64,000 nucleotides of DNA from the NCBI RefSeq assembly GCF_900101815.1, contig NZ_FNAO01000008.1, positions 88,027 to 152,026 on the forward strand, written 5' to 3'. Both the position numbers and the translations under genes were made by a program. Shown one piece after another: positions 19,264 through 30,857 of this stretch. The DNA comes from Pricia antarctica. GTDB taxonomy: Bacteria > Bacteroidota > Bacteroidia > Flavobacteriales > Flavobacteriaceae. The first letter of the stretch is position 1. Each line of letters opens with the position of its first letter. The notes beneath the pieces are model-generated. The model ran no database searches. It was not told the origin of the DNA and worked only from the letters and a program-made list of their open reading frames with translations.

Positions 19264-22200
19264 TTAGAACTTCATTGCTTCTTTGCGGGCCATGATTTCA
19301 TCGTATTCCTGTTTAGAGCCTACGATAATGTTCTCATAGTCGCGCATACCGGTACCGGCGGGAATCTTGTGCCCCACGATAACGTTTTCCTTAAGCCCCT
19401 CCAAGGTATCTATCTTACCGCTTACCGCAGCTTCGTTCAACACTTTAGTGGTCTCCTGGAACGATGCCGCCGAAATAAACGATTTCGTCTGCAATGAAGC
19501 TCGGGTAATACCCTGTAATATGGGTGTCGCCGTTGCAGCGATCGCATCCTTGGCTTCCACTGCATTCTTATCGGAGCGCTTCAAAATGGAATTCTCGTCC
19601 CGAAGTTCCCTAGCCGTAATGATCTGGCCTTCTTTTAAGTTCTCCGATTCGCCTTTGTCAACGACTACTTTCTTACCGTAAATCTCATCATTTTCCATAA
19701 TGAAATCATCTTTATGCACCAGCTGGTTCTCCAAGAAGATGGTATCGCCCGGATCTTGAATCCGTACTTTACGCATCATCTGACGTACCACGACCTCAAA
19801 GTGTTTATCGTTGATTTTCACACCCTGTAAGCGATATACTTCCTGTACTTCGTTCACTAGGTACTGCTGCACCGCAGAAGGACCCTTAATGGCCAAAATA
19901 TCCTCAGGTGTAATAGAGCCATCCGACAAGGGCATACCCGCACGAACGTAATCGTTTTCCTGCACTAGAATTTGGTTCGATAATTTGACCAAGTATTTCT
20001 TGATCTCGCCCAATTTCGATTCGATAATAATCTCACGGTTACCCCTTTTGATTTTTCCAAAGGATACCACACCGTCGATTTCGGAAACTACAGCAGGATT
20101 CGATGGGTTCCTTGCCTCGAATAGTTCGGTGACCCTGGGTAGACCACCCGTAATATCACCGGCCTTAGCCGATTTACGAGGAATCTTGACCAAAATCTTT
20201 CCTTCTTTAATCTTATCACCGTCATCGACCATGATATGTGACCCTACGGGTAGGTTGTACGACCGCAACACTTCGTCTTTGCTATTTTTAATCAATAGCG
20301 TAGGAATGAGTTTTTTGTTCCGTGTTTCAGAAATCACTTTCTCTTGGAAACCGGTCTGTTCATCAATTTCTACCTGATACGTCACCCCTTGCTCGATATT
20401 TTCATAAGAAATGGTACCCGGGAATTCTGAAACGATGACACCGTTATAGGGATCCCATTGACAAACAATATCACCATCTTTGATTTTAGCCCCGTTTTTC
20501 ACGAAGAGCTGAGAACCGTAAGGAATGTTATTAGTACTTAGGGTAATACCCGTCTTCTTATCTACAATCTTGATTTCGGAAGTTCTTGAGATAACGATTT
20601 CAGTAGCTTTTCCTTCACCATCTTCGCCATTTACCGTTCTCAAATCCTCAATTTCGGCAACACCGTCGAATTTGGCGACCAATTTATTATCCTCGGAAAT
20701 GTTACCGGCGATCCCACCCACGTGAAAGGTACGCAAGGTCAACTGGGTACCAGGCTCACCAATGGATTGTGCGGCAACAACACCTACAGCTTCGCCACGC
20801 TGAACCATTTTATTGGTCGAAAGGTTTCTACCATAACACATGGCACAGATACCTTTCGGTGCCTCACAGGTCAATGCGGAACGTACTTCCACCTTTTCGA
20901 CGGGAGAATCCTCTATCCGTTTCATGTCGGCTTCCATGATTTCCTGTCCTGCACTAAGCAAAAGTTCTTGGGTCAATGGATTGTACACATCGTGTAACGA
21001 AACCCGACCTAAAATTCGTTCGCTTAAGGATTCTACTACCTCTTCGTTCTTTTTCAACGCCTGTACTTCAACACCTCTTAAGGTTTCGCAATCTTCGATA
21101 TTGATGATCACATCTTGAGAGACATCGACCAAACGACGGGTCAAATACCCGGCATCGGCCGTTTTCAGTGCGGTATCGGCAAGTCCCTTACGGGCACCGT
21201 GTGTAGAGATAAAGTATTCCAAGATCGAAAGACCCTCCTTAAAGTTGGACAGGATAGGGTTTTCTATAATCTCACCACCACCGGCGGTTGATTTTTTGGG
21301 CTTGGCCATCAGACCACGCATACCGGTCAACTGGCGGATTTGCTCTTTAGAACCCCGTGCACCGGAATCCAACATCATATATACAGAGTTGAACCCTTGT
21401 TGATCTTCGCGGATACGCTTCATGGCCAATTCAGTCAATTGCGCATTCGTAGAGGTCCATACATCGATTACCTGATTGTAACGTTCGTTGTTCGTGATCA
21501 GACCCATGTTATAATTGGCCATAATGCCATCGACCTGTCCATTGGCCTCGTCGATCATTCCTTGTTTTTCTTTTGGGATGATAATATCGCCCAAACTGAA
21601 AGACAATCCGCCCTTAAAGGCGAAATCGTACCCCATGGTCTTGATCTTGTCCAAGAAATCGGCTGTGGTCGGCACATCGGTCACACTTAAAATTCTACCG
21701 ATAATATCACGCAGCGACTTTTTGTTCAAAACATCGTTGATATACCCTGCCTGTTCGGGCACTTCCATATTGAAAAGTACACGCCCAACGGTGGTCGAAA
21801 TAATCTGATTGACCAATTCGCCCGCCTCATTGAAATCCGGGGCCCGTACCTTGATACCGGCGTTCAGGTTGACCATGCCTTCATTGAAGGCAATTTCAAC
21901 TTCCTCATAAGAATAAAAGGTAGTTCCTTCGCCTTTAATCGGCACTTCAGGGGTCGATTTTCGTTCCTTGGTCATATAGTATAGACCCAAGACCATATCC
22001 TGTGACGGTACCGTAATCGGGGAACCGTTCGCGGGATTCAATATATTGTGCGAAGCAAGCATCAACAACTGAGCCTCCAAAATAGCTTCCGGACCTAATG
22101 GCAAGTGTACGGCCATCTGATCCCCATCGAAATCCGCATTAAATGCGGTGCAGACCAAGGGATGCAGACGAATCGCCTTCCCCTCGATCAGTTTCGGCTG

Positions 22201-23562
22201 AAAGGCCTGAATACCCAATCGGTGCAAGGTCGGGGCGCGGTTCAAGAGTACCGGATGCCCTTTCAATACGTTTTCCAGGATGTCCCAAACTACGGGCTCC
22301 TTTTTATCTATAATTTTCTTGGCGGACTTTACCGTCTTGACAATTCCGCGCTCTATTAGTTTACGGATGACAAAAGGTTTGTACAGCTCTGCCGCCATGT
22401 CTTTGGGAAGTCCACATTCGAACAACCGCATCTCCGGACCGACAACGATAACAGAACGGGCGGAATAATCCACACGTTTACCCAAAAGGTTCTGACGGAA
22501 ACGCCCTTGCTTACCTTTCAAGGAATCGGAAAGGGATTTTAAAGGACGGTTGGATTCCGTTTTAACCGCGGATGCCTTCCTCGTATTATCGAAAAGGGAA
22601 TCAACGGATTCCTGAAGCATCCTTTTTTCGTTTCTAAGGATGACCTCGGGCGCCTTGATCTCGACCAATCTTTTCAGACGGTTGTTTCGGATGATTACCC
22701 GACGGTACAAATCGTTAAGGTCGGAAGTCGCAAAACGACCACCATCCAACGGTACCAAAGGACGCAATTCGGGTGGAATGACCGGAATCACTTTCATGAT
22801 CATCCACTCGGGATTGTTCTCACGATTGTCTTGAGATTCCCGTAATGCTTCAACGACCTGTAGCCTTTTCAAAGCTTCGGTCTTCCGTTGCTTGGAAGTC
22901 TCTGTATTGGCCTTATGGCGCAATTCATAGGATAGTTCCTTCAAATCGATACGTCCCAACAAATCGATAAGGCATTCCGCTCCCATTTTTGCAATGAACT
23001 TGTTGGGATCGGATTCTTCCAAATATTGATTTTCGGGCGGAATGGACTCCATGATGGTCAGATATTCCTCTTCCGTCAAGAAATCCAATTTATTGAGTTC
23101 CTCCCCTTCTGGACCTTTGGCGATACCGGGCTGAATCACTACGTACCGTTCATAATAGATGATCATGTCCAATTTCTTGGAAGGTAACCCCAAAAGATAT
23201 CCAATTTTGTTCGGCAAAGAACGGAAATACCAGATATGGGCAACGGGAACCACCAAATTGATATGCCCTACCCTATCCCTACGTACTTTCTTCTCGGTAA
23301 CCTCTACGCCACAACGGTCGCACACAATACCGCGATATCGAATGCGTTTATATTTCCCACAGGCACATTCGTAATCTTTTACAGGACCAAAAATGCGTTC
23401 GCAGAACAGACCGTCACGCTCTGGTTTGTGTGTACGGTAGTTTATAGTTTCCGGTTTTAGGACCTCACCCCTAGACTCCGCCAAAATTGATTCTGGCGAT
23501 GCCAAGCCGATGGAAATCTTGTCAAACCTTTTTACTGGATTATGATCTTTCATTCTAGCCAT
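19264..23562 (-). CDS. rpoC: DNA-directed RNA polymerase subunit beta'
   Basis: The 1432-residue beta' subunit carries the catalytic Mg2+ site of RNA polymerase. The N-terminal zinc-binding cysteines are in [13 protein letters not shown] and CDRCGVEV (about 60-80). The absolutely conserved [12 protein letters not shown] loop is near residue 475. The second zinc cluster is in [16 protein letters not shown]. The trigger-loop region includes [21 protein letters not shown]. Length is normal for Bacteroidota, which carry an insert relative to shorter forms. It is downstream of rpoB (124-nt gap holding a dispersed palindromic element) and upstream of DUF3467. The start at 23562 gives the expected [24 protein letters not shown] opening. 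Confidence 0.99.
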   Translation of the reverse strand: MARMKDHNPVKRFDKISIGLASPESILAESRGEVLKPETINYRTHKPERDGLFCERIFGPVKDYECACGKYKRIRYRGIVCDRCGVEVTEKKVRRDRVGHINLVVPVAHIWYFRSLPNKIGYLLGLPSKKLDMIIYYERYVVIQPGIAKGPEGEELNKLDFLTEEEYLTIMESIPPENQYLEESDPNKFIAKMGAECLIDLLGRIDLKELSYELRHKANTETSKQRKTEALKRLQVVEALRESQDNRENNPEWMIMKVIPVIPPELRPLVPLDGGRFATSDLNDLYRRVIIRNNRLKRLVEIKAPEVILRNEKRMLQESVDSLFDNTRKASAVKTESNRPLKSLSDSLKGKQGRFRQNLLGKRVDYSARSVIVVGPEMRLFECGLPKDMAAELYKPFVIRKLIERGIVKTVKSAKKIIDKKEPVVWDILENVLKGHPVLLNRAPTLHRLGIQAFQPKLIEGKAIRLHPLVCTAFNADFDGDQMAVHLPLGPEAILEAQLLMLASHNILNPANGSPITVPSQDMVLGLYYMTKERKSTPEVPIKGEGTTFYSYEEVEIAFNEGMVNLNAGIKVRAPDFNEAGELVNQIISTTVGRVLFNMEVPEQAGYINDVLNKKSLRDIIGRILSVTDVPTTADFLDKIKTMGYDFAFKGGLSFSLGDIIIPKEKQGMIDEANGQVDGIMANYNMGLITNNERYNQVIDVWTSTNAQLTELAMKRIREDQQGFNSVYMMLDSGARGSKEQIRQLTGMRGLMAKPKKSTAGGGEIIENPILSNFKEGLSILEYFISTHGARKGLADTALKTADAGYLTRRLVDVSQDVIINIEDCETLRGVEVQALKKNEEVVESLSERILGRVSLHDVYNPLTQELLLSAGQEIMEADMKRIEDSPVEKVEVRSALTCEAPKGICAMCYGRNLSTNKMVQRGEAVGVVAAQSIGEPGTQLTLRTFHVGGIAGNISEDNKLVAKFDGVAEIEDLRTVNGEDGEGKATEIVISRTSEIKIVDKKTGITLSTNNIPYGSQLFVKNGAKIKDGDIVCQWDPYNGVIVSEFPGTISYENIEQGVTYQVEIDEQTGFQEKVISETRNKKLIPTLLIKNSKDEVLRSYNLPVGSHIMVDDGDKIKEGKILVKIPRKSAKAGDITGGLPRVTELFEARNPSNPAVVSEIDGVVSFGKIKRGNREIIIESKLGEIKKYLVKLSNQILVQENDYVRAGMPLSDGSITPEDILAIKGPSAVQQYLVNEVQEVYRLQGVKINDKHFEVVVRQMMRKVRIQDPGDTIFLENQLVHKDDFIMENDEIYGKKVVVDKGESENLKEGQIITARELRDENSILKRSDKNAVEAKDAIAATATPILQGITRASLQTKSFISAASFQETTKVLNEAAVSGKIDTLEGLKENVIVGHKIPAGTGMRDYENIIVGSKQEYDEIMARKEAMKF

Positions 23563-23608
23563 AGTTATACTGTGCTACTTGTTAATGTGTTGTCTTCTTA
23601 CCCTACTA

Positions 23609-23628
23609 GGTCTCGACTGCGCTCGACC
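23609..23628. repeat. Dispersed palindromic element, copy in the rpoB-rpoC spacer
   Basis: A 20-bp GGTCTCGACTGCGCTCGACC lies in the 124-nt rpoB-rpoC gap. A 19/20 match occurs on the other strand inside trpF (49247-49266). Related GCnnCGCTCG sequences lie beside rpoC (19251-19260) and in the tRNA cluster (32282-32295). A second hairpin-forming GC-rich stretch follows at 23646-23690. Confidence 0.7.
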
Positions 23629-23686
23629 TGACATACTCGATTTGCGCCTGCCTTCGGGTGAGGCAAGTGCAACTTGAAGTGCCTCG

Positions 23687-26600
23687 CTACTCCTCCAAAC
23701 GGATATCGAGACCCAAACCTTTCAGCTCGTGCATCAATACGTTGAAGGATTCCGGTAGGCCGGGTTCTGGCATGGTCTCTCCTTTTACGATAGACTCATA
23801 GGTCTTCGCCCTTCCGATGACATCATCCGATTTCACGGTCAATATCTCACGTAGGGTCGCCGATGCGCCATAAGCTTCCAATGCCCAAACTTCCATTTCC
23901 CCGAAACGCTGACCACCAAATTGGGCTTTACCACCCAAAGGTTGTTGCGTAATCAAGGAGTAGGGTCCGATGGAACGTGCGTGCATCTTATCGTCGACCA
24001 TGTGGCCCAATTTCAGCATATAAATCACCCCTACCGTAGCAGGTTGATCAAAACGCTGACCGGTACCGCCATCATAGAGATAGGTATGACCGAATCTCGG
24101 GATGCCCGCTTCGTCGGTATATTCATTGATTTGATCTAAAGTGGCCCCATCAAAAATCGGGGTCGCAAATTTCTTGCCCAATTTAAGACCGGCCCAACCC
24201 AGAACGGTTTCGTAAATCTGCCCAATGTTCATACGCGAGGGTACGCCCAATGGGTTCAATACGATATCGACCGGGGTACCATCTTCTAAGAACGGCATAT
24301 CTTCTTGACGAACGATACGGGAAACAATACCCTTGTTACCGTGACGGCCTGCCATTTTATCGCCCACTTTAAGCTTGCGCTTTTTGGCAATATACACTTT
24401 GGCCAACTTCATGATACCCGCAGGCAGTTCATCACCAACCGAAATCGTAAACTTATCCCTTCTCAGATTTCCTTGAAGGTCGTTCAACTTGATCTTATAG
24501 TTGTGTAATAAGTCAGTTACAGAATCATTGGTGTCCTTATCCGTAGTCCAGCTTCCGCCGATCAAGTGGGCGAAATCATCAACGGAGTTCAGCATCTTCT
24601 GGGTATATTTCTTACCTTTCGGTAATACTTCCTCACCCAAATCGTTCAATACGCCCTGTGAGGTCTTGCCGTTAATCAAGGTGAACAACTTCTCTACCAA
24701 GATATCCTTCAACTCTTGGAATTTCACTTCATATTCCAATTCCAATTTGTTGAGATCCTCTTTATCTTCGGAGCGCTTTCGCTTGTCCTTCACCGAGCGG
24801 GAGAACAGTTTCTTTTCGATAACGACACCACGTAACGATGGGGAGGCTTTCAAAGAAGCATCTTTAACGTCACCTGCTTTGTCACCGAATATGGCGCGTA
24901 GTAGTTTTTCTTCGGGTGTCGGATCTGATTCTCCTTTCGGTGTAATCTTACCGATCAAAATATCCCCGGGTTCTACTTCTGCACCGATACGGATCATTCC
25001 ATTTTCATCGAGATCTTTGGTCGCCTCTTCAGAAACATTAGGAATATCATGGGTCAATTCCTCTGCACCCAATTTGGTATCACGAACCTCTAAGGAGTAT
25101 TCATCAACGTGGATGGAGGTGAAAATATCCTCACGTACCACTTTTTCGGAAATCACGATAGCATCCTCAAAGTTATATCCTTTCCAAGGCATGAACGCCA
25201 CGGTAAGGTTTCGGCCCAAGGCCAATTCGCCCTTTTCGGTAGCATAGCCCTCACAAAGTACTTGTCCCTTTTTCACCTTATCCCCTTTTCTGACAATAGG
25301 TTTTAGGTTGATGCTGGTACCTTGGTTGGTCTTTCTGAACTTCACCAAGTTGTATGACTTGTGATCCTCTTCAAAACTGACCAATTTCTCGGCTTCGCTG
25401 CGCTTGTATTTCACAATGATTTTCTCGGCATCGACATAATCGATGGTACCATCGCCCTCTGCATTTATCAATACTCGGGAATCCGTAGCTACCTGACGCT
25501 CTAATCCTGTGCCTACAATCGGGGCTTGTGGTTTCAATAAAGGAACGGCCTGACGCATCATGTTCGAGCCCATCAAGGCACGGTTGGCATCATCATGTTC
25601 CAAAAAGGGAATCAACGACGCTGAAATCGATGCGATTTGGTTTGGGGCGACATCGGTATAATTTACCTCGCTCGGATCCACTACCGGGAAATCACCTTCT
25701 TCACGGGCAATTACTTTATCGGTATCGATTTGGCCATTTTCTTTCAGGGGGATGTTAGCCTGTGCGATTTTCATGCCTTCTTCTTCCTCGGCGCTCAAAT
25801 AAGCGTACTCCTTGGTATTCACTTTGGCATCGGTGACCTTACGGTACGGTGTTTCTAAAAATCCCATCGGGTTTACCTTGGCAAAAACGGCCAAAGAGGA
25901 TATCAAACCAATGTTCGGTCCTTCAGGAGTTTCAATAGGACACAATCGACCGTAGTGGGTATAATGTACATCACGAACCTCGAAACCGGCTCGCTCACGG
26001 GAAAGTCCACCTGGCCCTAATGCCGATAATCGACGCTTGTGCGTGATTTCCGCCAGCGGGTTTGTCTGATCCATGAACTGGGATAACTGGTTCGTCCCGA
26101 AAAAAGAGTTGATAACGGAGGACAAAGTCTTCGCATTAATCAAATCGATCGGCGTAAACACCTCGTTGTCACGAACGTTCATCCGTTCGCGGATAGTTCT
26201 GGCCATACGGGCCAGACCAACGCCGAACTGAGATGATAATTGCTCGCCAACGGTACGTACACGGCGGTTCGACAAGTGATCGATATCATCGATCTCCGCT
26301 TTGGAGTTGATTAATTCGATCAAATATTTGATAATGGTAATGATATCTTCCTTCGTCAAGACTTGCTTGTCCATTCCGATATCCAATCCCAATTTTTTGT
26401 TCATTCTGTATCGGCCGACCTCTCCTAAATTATAACGTTGGTCGGAGAAGAACAATTTGTCGATAATACCCCGTGCCGTTTCCTCGTCGGGCGGCTCGGC
26501 GTTTCTCAACTGTCGATAAATATGCTCTACGGCTTCCTTTTCGGAGTTCGTAGGATCTTTTTGCAGCGTATTATGAATAATCGCATAATCACTCTGCGCA

Positions 26601-27496
26601 TTATTTTCCTTATGTAATAGGATGGTCTTGGCGTCGGTATCGAGAATCTCGTCGATATGCTCCTTTTCCAGAACGGTATCACGGTCCAAAATTATTTCGT
26701 TACGTTCGATGGAGACTACCTCGCCGGTATCTTCATCCACGAAATCTTCATGCCAGGTGTTCAGTACCCTAGCGGCCAATTTGCGGCCCAATACTTTTTT
26801 CAGTCCGGCTTTAGAAACCTTAATTTCCTCGGAAAGGTCAAAAATTTCGAGGATATCCTTATCCCGCTCAAAACCGATGGCCCTAAACAGGGTAGTCACC
26901 GGCAATTTCTTTTTACGATCGATATAGGCATACATCACACCGTTAATATCCGTCGCGAATTCAATCCAAGATCCTTTAAAAGGAATCACCCTTGCAGAAT
27001 ACAACTTGGTTCCATTGGCGTGGAAAGACTGTCCAAAGAAAACACCCGGAGAACGGTGCAATTGCGATACAACGACCCTTTCGGCGCCATTGATAACAAA
27101 AGTACCGCTAGGTGTCATATAGGGGATGGTGCCCAAATACACATCCTGCACGATAGTCTCGAAATCTTCGTGCTCGGGATCGGTACAGTATAATTTAAGT
27201 CGTGCCTTTAGCGGAACGCTATAAGTAAGCCCTCGTTCGATACATTCTTGAATCGAATATCTCGGGGGATCGATAAAGTAATCTAAAAATTCAAGTACGA
27301 ACTGGTTTCTGGTGTCCGTAATCGGAAAGTTTTCCTGGAAGGTATTATACAAGCCTTCGGCACCCCTTTCATCGGATTTGGTCTCCAATTGAAAAAAATC
27401 TTGAAACGATTTTATCTGGATGTCCAAGAAATCCGGATAATCCGGCGTGTTCTTAGCGGATGCAAAATTGATTCTTTCAGTCTGTTGTGTGAACAT
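23687..27496 (-). CDS. rpoB: DNA-directed RNA polymerase subunit beta
   Basis: The 1269-residue beta subunit of RNA polymerase, cytosolic. The rifampicin pocket reads [20 protein letters not shown] then [20 protein letters not shown], and the residues mostly altered in resistant mutants are wild type. Further motifs: [18 protein letters not shown], the hybrid-binding [20 protein letters not shown] and the C-terminal clamp region [24 protein letters not shown]. Length is typical for the phylum. It follows rplL across a 200-nt gap with a terminator-like hairpin, which suggests partial attenuation between ribosomal protein and polymerase genes, as known in E. coli. Confidence 0.99.
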   Translation of the reverse strand: MFTQQTERINFASAKNTPDYPDFLDIQIKSFQDFFQLETKSDERGAEGLYNTFQENFPITDTRNQFVLEFLDYFIDPPRYSIQECIERGLTYSVPLKARLKLYCTDPEHEDFETIVQDVYLGTIPYMTPSGTFVINGAERVVVSQLHRSPGVFFGQSFHANGTKLYSARVIPFKGSWIEFATDINGVMYAYIDRKKKLPVTTLFRAIGFERDKDILEIFDLSEEIKVSKAGLKKVLGRKLAARVLNTWHEDFVDEDTGEVVSIERNEIILDRDTVLEKEHIDEILDTDAKTILLHKENNAQSDYAIIHNTLQKDPTNSEKEAVEHIYRQLRNAEPPDEETARGIIDKLFFSDQRYNLGEVGRYRMNKKLGLDIGMDKQVLTKEDIITIIKYLIELINSKAEIDDIDHLSNRRVRTVGEQLSSQFGVGLARMARTIRERMNVRDNEVFTPIDLINAKTLSSVINSFFGTNQLSQFMDQTNPLAEITHKRRLSALGPGGLSRERAGFEVRDVHYTHYGRLCPIETPEGPNIGLISSLAVFAKVNPMGFLETPYRKVTDAKVNTKEYAYLSAEEEEGMKIAQANIPLKENGQIDTDKVIAREEGDFPVVDPSEVNYTDVAPNQIASISASLIPFLEHDDANRALMGSNMMRQAVPLLKPQAPIVGTGLERQVATDSRVLINAEGDGTIDYVDAEKIIVKYKRSEAEKLVSFEEDHKSYNLVKFRKTNQGTSINLKPIVRKGDKVKKGQVLCEGYATEKGELALGRNLTVAFMPWKGYNFEDAIVISEKVVREDIFTSIHVDEYSLEVRDTKLGAEELTHDIPNVSEEATKDLDENGMIRIGAEVEPGDILIGKITPKGESDPTPEEKLLRAIFGDKAGDVKDASLKASPSLRGVVIEKKLFSRSVKDKRKRSEDKEDLNKLELEYEVKFQELKDILVEKLFTLINGKTSQGVLNDLGEEVLPKGKKYTQKMLNSVDDFAHLIGGSWTTDKDTNDSVTDLLHNYKIKLNDLQGNLRRDKFTISVGDELPAGIMKLAKVYIAKKRKLKVGDKMAGRHGNKGIVSRIVRQEDMPFLEDGTPVDIVLNPLGVPSRMNIGQIYETVLGWAGLKLGKKFATPIFDGATLDQINEYTDEAGIPRFGHTYLYDGGTGQRFDQPATVGVIYMLKLGHMVDDKMHARSIGPYSLITQQPLGGKAQFGGQRFGEMEVWALEAYGASATLREILTVKSDDVIGRAKTYESIVKGETMPEPGLPESFNVLMHELKGLGLDIRLEE

Positions 27497-27633
27497 CTAT
27501 GGAAAGTGTTTTGAACGTGAATACTAATTCGGGTGGTATATCCTATAATATACAAAAACTATGCTAGTAAGGTGATAAGCCAAAATGTCACCTAAAACGA
27601 GAGTGATTTCAGCTATAAATTAACCCTAAGTAT

Positions 27634-27676
27634 AAAAAGGCTTAGGTCTAACCGCAAAAGCGGAAAGACCTAAACC
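27634..27676 (-). terminator. Hairpin with T-run between rplL and rpoB (candidate attenuator)
   Basis: On the minus strand an 11-bp stem (GGTTTAGGTCT with AGACCTAAGCC, one wobble) caps an inner CCGC/GCGG hairpin and is followed by CCTTTTTA. It begins about 20 nt after the rplL stop. Since rpoB follows in the same direction, it may be a partial terminator. A second, weaker stem AGGTGA/TCACCT lies at 27570-27593. Confidence 0.75.
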
Positions 27677-27698
27677 AAAAGTGCTATAGTCGCGGCTA

Positions 27699-28079
27699 TT
27701 ATTTAAGCTCAACTTCCGCTCCTGCTTCTTCCAATTGTTTTTTAACGGATTCGGCCTCATCTTTCGGCACACCTTCCTTAACGGCTTTCGGTGCGCTATC
27801 GACGATGTCTTTTGCATCTTTCAATCCAAGACCGGTCAATTCTTTAACCAATTTAACCACGGCCAACTTGGAACCACCGGCTGCGGTAAGGATTACATCG
27901 AATTCCGTTTTTTCTTCGGCGGCCTCAGCGGCATCACCTCCACCGCCACCGGCGGCAACGGCTACAGCTGCAGCTGCAGGCTCTATGCCGTATTCATCTT
28001 TTAATATACCGGCCAACTCGTTTACCTCTTTTACGGTCAAGTTTACCAATTGTTCTGCGAAATCTTTCAAATCTGCCAT
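27699..28079 (-). CDS. rplL: 50S ribosomal protein L7/L12
   Basis: The 126-residue L7/L12 stalk protein recruits translation GTPases. The N-terminal dimerization helices ([23 protein letters not shown]) are followed by an Ala/Gly-rich hinge (about 36-55) and the C-terminal factor-binding domain ([52 protein letters not shown]). It is 56 nt after rplJ and before the hairpin that separates it from rpoB. Confidence 0.99.
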   Translation of the reverse strand: MADLKDFAEQLVNLTVKEVNELAGILKDEYGIEPAAAAVAVAAGGGGGDAAEAAEEKTEFDVILTAAGGSKLAVVKLVKELTGLGLKDAKDIVDSAPKAVKEGVPKDEAESVKKQLEEAGAEVELK

Positions 28080-28135
28080 TTTTCTATCGTTTAATCAAAT
28101 TTTAAAATATACTTAGTTTAAAGTGTGTGTGTGTA

Positions 28136-28657
28136 CTAATTTTCCCTTTCGGACAATGTCTTAAGGATGCCGGCCAATTTACCGCCACTGGCTTTAAGTC
28201 CGGAAATAACATTCTTGGCGGGGGATTGCAACAATCCGATAATCTCGCCAATCATTTCGTCTTTGGACTTGATATCGACCAATCGATCCAGGTTTTCGTC
28301 GCCGATATAAATCGTCTCTTCAACAAAGGCCCCTTTTAAAAGCGGTTTTTTTGCTTTTTTCCTGAAATTCTTGATCAGTTTTGCCGGAGCGTTACCCACT
28401 TCGGAAAACATCAACGAGGTACTGCCTTTCAACACGTCGGAAAGCTCCCCGAACTCCTTTTCGGAAGCCTCCATTGCTTTTGAGAGCAAGGTATTCTTGA
28501 CTACGGACAGTTGAACGTTCGCCTTGAAGCAGGCCCTTCTCAAATCTGTGGTCTGAATCGCGTTCAAGCCCGATATATCCGCCAAATAAATGGTGGGACT
28601 ATCGGCTAACCGGGTAGTCAGGTCCTTTATTACGTTTGCTTTTTCTTCTCTTGTCAT
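28136..28657 (-). CDS. rplJ: 50S ribosomal protein L10
   Basis: The 173-residue L10 forms the base of the L7/L12 stalk on 23S rRNA. It starts MTREEKANVIKDLTTRLADSP, has the DLRRACFKANVQLSVVKNTL RNA-binding region, and ends in helices that bind L7/L12 dimers. Order rplK-rplA-rplJ-rplL is the standard one. The gap after rplA is only 26 nt, so there is little room for the long L10-binding leader known in E. coli. Confidence 0.98.
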   Translation of the reverse strand: MTREEKANVIKDLTTRLADSPTIYLADISGLNAIQTTDLRRACFKANVQLSVVKNTLLSKAMEASEKEFGELSDVLKGSTSLMFSEVGNAPAKLIKNFRKKAKKPLLKGAFVEETIYIGDENLDRLVDIKSKDEMIGEIIGLLQSPAKNVISGLKASGGKLAGILKTLSEREN

Positions 28658-28683
28658 TCTGTAAGTTTTGAACTACCAGTTCG

Positions 28684-29373
28684 TTAAACGGTCTTCGGAT
28701 CCAATTGAACACTCGGACTCATGGTGCTTGACATGAAAACGCTTCTCATGTATATCCCTTTCGAGGCAGCCGGCTTCATCTTGATCAAAGTATCGAGAAG
28801 TTCTTTCGCATTGTCCGCAATTTTATCCGCGGAGAATGAAACCTTTCCTACGGCCGCATGAACGATACCCGTTTTATCTACCTTAAAGTCAATTTTACCG
28901 GCCTTTACATCGGATACCGCCTTGGCGACATCCATAGTGACCGTTCCTGTTTTCGGGTTGGGCATAAGGCCACGAGGACCCAAGACCCGTCCTAAAGGAC
29001 CCAATTTACCCATAACGCTGGGCATGGTGATGATAACATCAACATCGGTCCAGCCGCCTTTGATCTTATCCAAATATTCGTCCAATCCGACATAGTCCGC
29101 ACCGGCTTCCGTAGCTTCAGCTTCCTTATCGGGAGTCACCAAGGCCAGAACCTTGACATCTTTCCCAGTACCGTGCGGCAGTGTTACCACCCCACGTACC
29201 ATCTGATTGGCCTTTCTAGGATCTACTCCCAAACGTACCGCCAAATCAACAGACGCATCGAATTTTGTATTGGTAATCTCTTTTATCAAAGCGGCGGCCT
29301 CGTCGACGGAATATATTTTATCCCTATCAATCTTGGCATGTGCCTCTTTTTGTTTCTTCGTTAATTTTGCCAT
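28684..29373 (-). CDS. rplA: 50S ribosomal protein L1
   Basis: The 229-residue L1 of the ribosomal L1 stalk, which moves deacylated tRNA from the E site. Features: [19 protein letters not shown] at the N-terminus, [18 protein letters not shown], the [16 protein letters not shown] signature at about 128-145 and a final [10 protein letters not shown]. It is 20 nt downstream of rplK. In E. coli L1 represses its own operon; the same is possible here but no site was recognised. Confidence 0.99.
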   Translation of the reverse strand: MAKLTKKQKEAHAKIDRDKIYSVDEAAALIKEITNTKFDASVDLAVRLGVDPRKANQMVRGVVTLPHGTGKDVKVLALVTPDKEAEATEAGADYVGLDEYLDKIKGGWTDVDVIITMPSVMGKLGPLGRVLGPRGLMPNPKTGTVTMDVAKAVSDVKAGKIDFKVDKTGIVHAAVGKVSFSADKIADNAKELLDTLIKMKPAASKGIYMRSVFMSSTMSPSVQLDPKTV

Positions 29374-29393
29374 TCTAAATTGCTTTTAAGATT

Positions 29394-29831
29394 TTAAAAG
29401 GGACGTTTTCCCGAAATCTTCATGCCCATTGAACGTGCCGTACCGGCGACCATACTCATGGCCGATTCTACGGTGAATGCGTTCAAGTCGACCATTTTGT
29501 CCTCGGCAATTGCCTGAACCTGATTCCAAGATACACTTCCTAATTTTACCCGGTTAGGTTCGCCAGATCCTTTTTTAATCTTAGCCACTTCCATCAATTG
29601 AACTGCCGCTGGTGGTGTTTTTACAAGAAAGTCGAAAGACTTGTCTTTATACACGGTGATAACAACGGGCAATACTTTCCCTGGCTTGTCCTGCGTTCTT
29701 GCGTTGAACTGCTTACAGAACTCCATGATGTTAACTCCGGCTGCACCTAAGGCGGGTCCGACCGGTGGCGATGGATTCGCTGCACCTCCCCTAACTTGTA
29801 GTTTGACTACTTTACCTATTTCTTTTGCCAT
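29394..29831 (-). CDS. rplK: 50S ribosomal protein L11
   Basis: The 145-residue L11 binds the GTPase-associated region of 23S rRNA. The N-terminal domain has [21 protein letters not shown] and the C-terminal domain [21 protein letters not shown]. Length and motifs are standard. It follows nusG by 67 nt and heads the ribosomal protein part of the operon. Confidence 0.99.
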   Translation of the reverse strand: MAKEIGKVVKLQVRGGAANPSPPVGPALGAAGVNIMEFCKQFNARTQDKPGKVLPVVITVYKDKSFDFLVKTPPAAVQLMEVAKIKKGSGEPNRVKLGSVSWNQVQAIAEDKMVDLNAFTVESAMSMVAGTARSMGMKISGKRPF

Positions 29832-29898
29832 TCTTTACGAATTGAATTGAAGTTGTATTTGTTGGAAGCAACACAACTTTATATATGTAACATTTATT

Positions 29899-30450
29899 TT
29901 AAACCTTTTCAACCTGCATATAACTTAATTCCAATGGTGTCTTTCTTCCGAAAATCTTTACCATTACCTCAAGCTTCCGCTTTTCTTCATTAATTTTTTC
30001 CACCGTACCGTTAAAACCATTGAAAGGTCCGTCGATTACTTTTACGGTCTCCCCATGGTTAAATGGAATGGCCACACTATCTGTATTCACGGCCAATTCA
30101 TCCGCTTTGCCGAGCATCCGGTTAACTTCGGATTTTCTCAAGGGAACGGGATCCCCTCCTTTGGTTTCACCCAAAAAGCCAATGACGTTCGTAATGGAAC
30201 GTATAATATGTATCATTTCACCACCTAAGTTGGCCTTTATCATTATATACCCCGGAAAATAAACCCTTTCTTTATTGATTTTCTTCCCGTTTCGTATTTG
30301 GATTACTTTCTCAGTGGGCACCAGAACATCCTCTAAATAGTCGGCGAAACCATGCCTTTCGACCTCACTTTCGATATAGCCCTTGATTTTGTTCTCTTGG
30401 CCGCTAACCGCTCGCACCACATACCATTTCTTATCCAATACTTCTGACAT
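29899..30450 (-). CDS. nusG: Transcription termination/antitermination protein NusG
   Basis: The 183-residue NusG couples RNA polymerase to ribosomes and Rho. The NGN domain starts KWYVVRAVSGQENKIKGYIE, with FPGYIMIKANL near residue 75. The C-terminal KOW domain has HGETVKVIDGPFNGFNGTVEKINEE. It is 9 nt after secE. Length and the two-domain plan are standard. Confidence 0.98.
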   Translation of the reverse strand: MSEVLDKKWYVVRAVSGQENKIKGYIESEVERHGFADYLEDVLVPTEKVIQIRNGKKINKERVYFPGYIMIKANLGGEMIHIIRSITNVIGFLGETKGGDPVPLRKSEVNRMLGKADELAVNTDSVAIPFNHGETVKVIDGPFNGFNGTVEKINEEKRKLEVMVKIFGRKTPLELSYMQVEKV

Positions 30451-30459
30451 AGCAATCGA

Positions 30460-30648
30460 TTAATTTAAGACGTTGCTGAAATACAACTGCACCAGTTTGC
30501 TGAACACCGTATCGACACCCCAAGTCGCCAAAGCGAAAATTATGGAGAATACGGCCACAATGACCATAAGGTTTGAAGATTCGGCCTTTGATGGCAGCGT
30601 AACATTGTTACGAAGTTCTTCTAAAGATTCTTTTATATAGGTCAACAT
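30460..30648 (-). CDS. secE: Preprotein translocase subunit SecE
   Basis: The 62-residue short-form SecE, part of the SecYEG channel. It has an amphipathic start (LTYIKESLEELRNNVTLPS) and one transmembrane helix at about 27-50 (LMVIVAVFSIIFALATWGVD). Gene order tRNA-Trp, secE, nusG supports the call. Confidence 0.96.
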   Translation of the reverse strand: MLTYIKESLEELRNNVTLPSKAESSNLMVIVAVFSIIFALATWGVDTVFSKLVQLYFSNVLN

Positions 30649-30673
30649 ACATTTTGATGGTTAGGCGAATTTG

Positions 30674-30746
30674 CACGGGAGGAGAGACTCGAACTCCCGA
30701 CACCTGGTTTTGGAGACCAGTGCTCTACCAACTGAGCTACACCCGT
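30674..30746 (-). tRNA. tRNA-Trp (anticodon CCA)
   Basis: A 73-nt cloverleaf. The acceptor is ACGGGTG/CTCCCGT with one mismatch, the D arm is GCTC/GAGC, the anticodon loop CTCCAAA gives CCA, and the T arm has GTTCGAGTC. CCA is not encoded. It lies between tuf and secE. Confidence 0.97.
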
Positions 30747-30857
30747 TTCAATACTTAACTTAAGGCATACGAAATACCTAAAGTATAATCGCATGTAAAG
30801 GTGTTCTGTCCCGATAACAATCAGGACGGAACACCCTTTGCCATGCGTAATCTATTA

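Noticed and set aside
24501-25247. Plus-strand 248-codon frame inside rpoB
   Set aside because: Serine-rich antisense frame within a conserved gene; a codon-usage shadow.
23687-27496. Rifampicin-resistance change in rpoB
   Set aside because: The residues in the rifampicin pocket that mostly change in resistant mutants are wild type.
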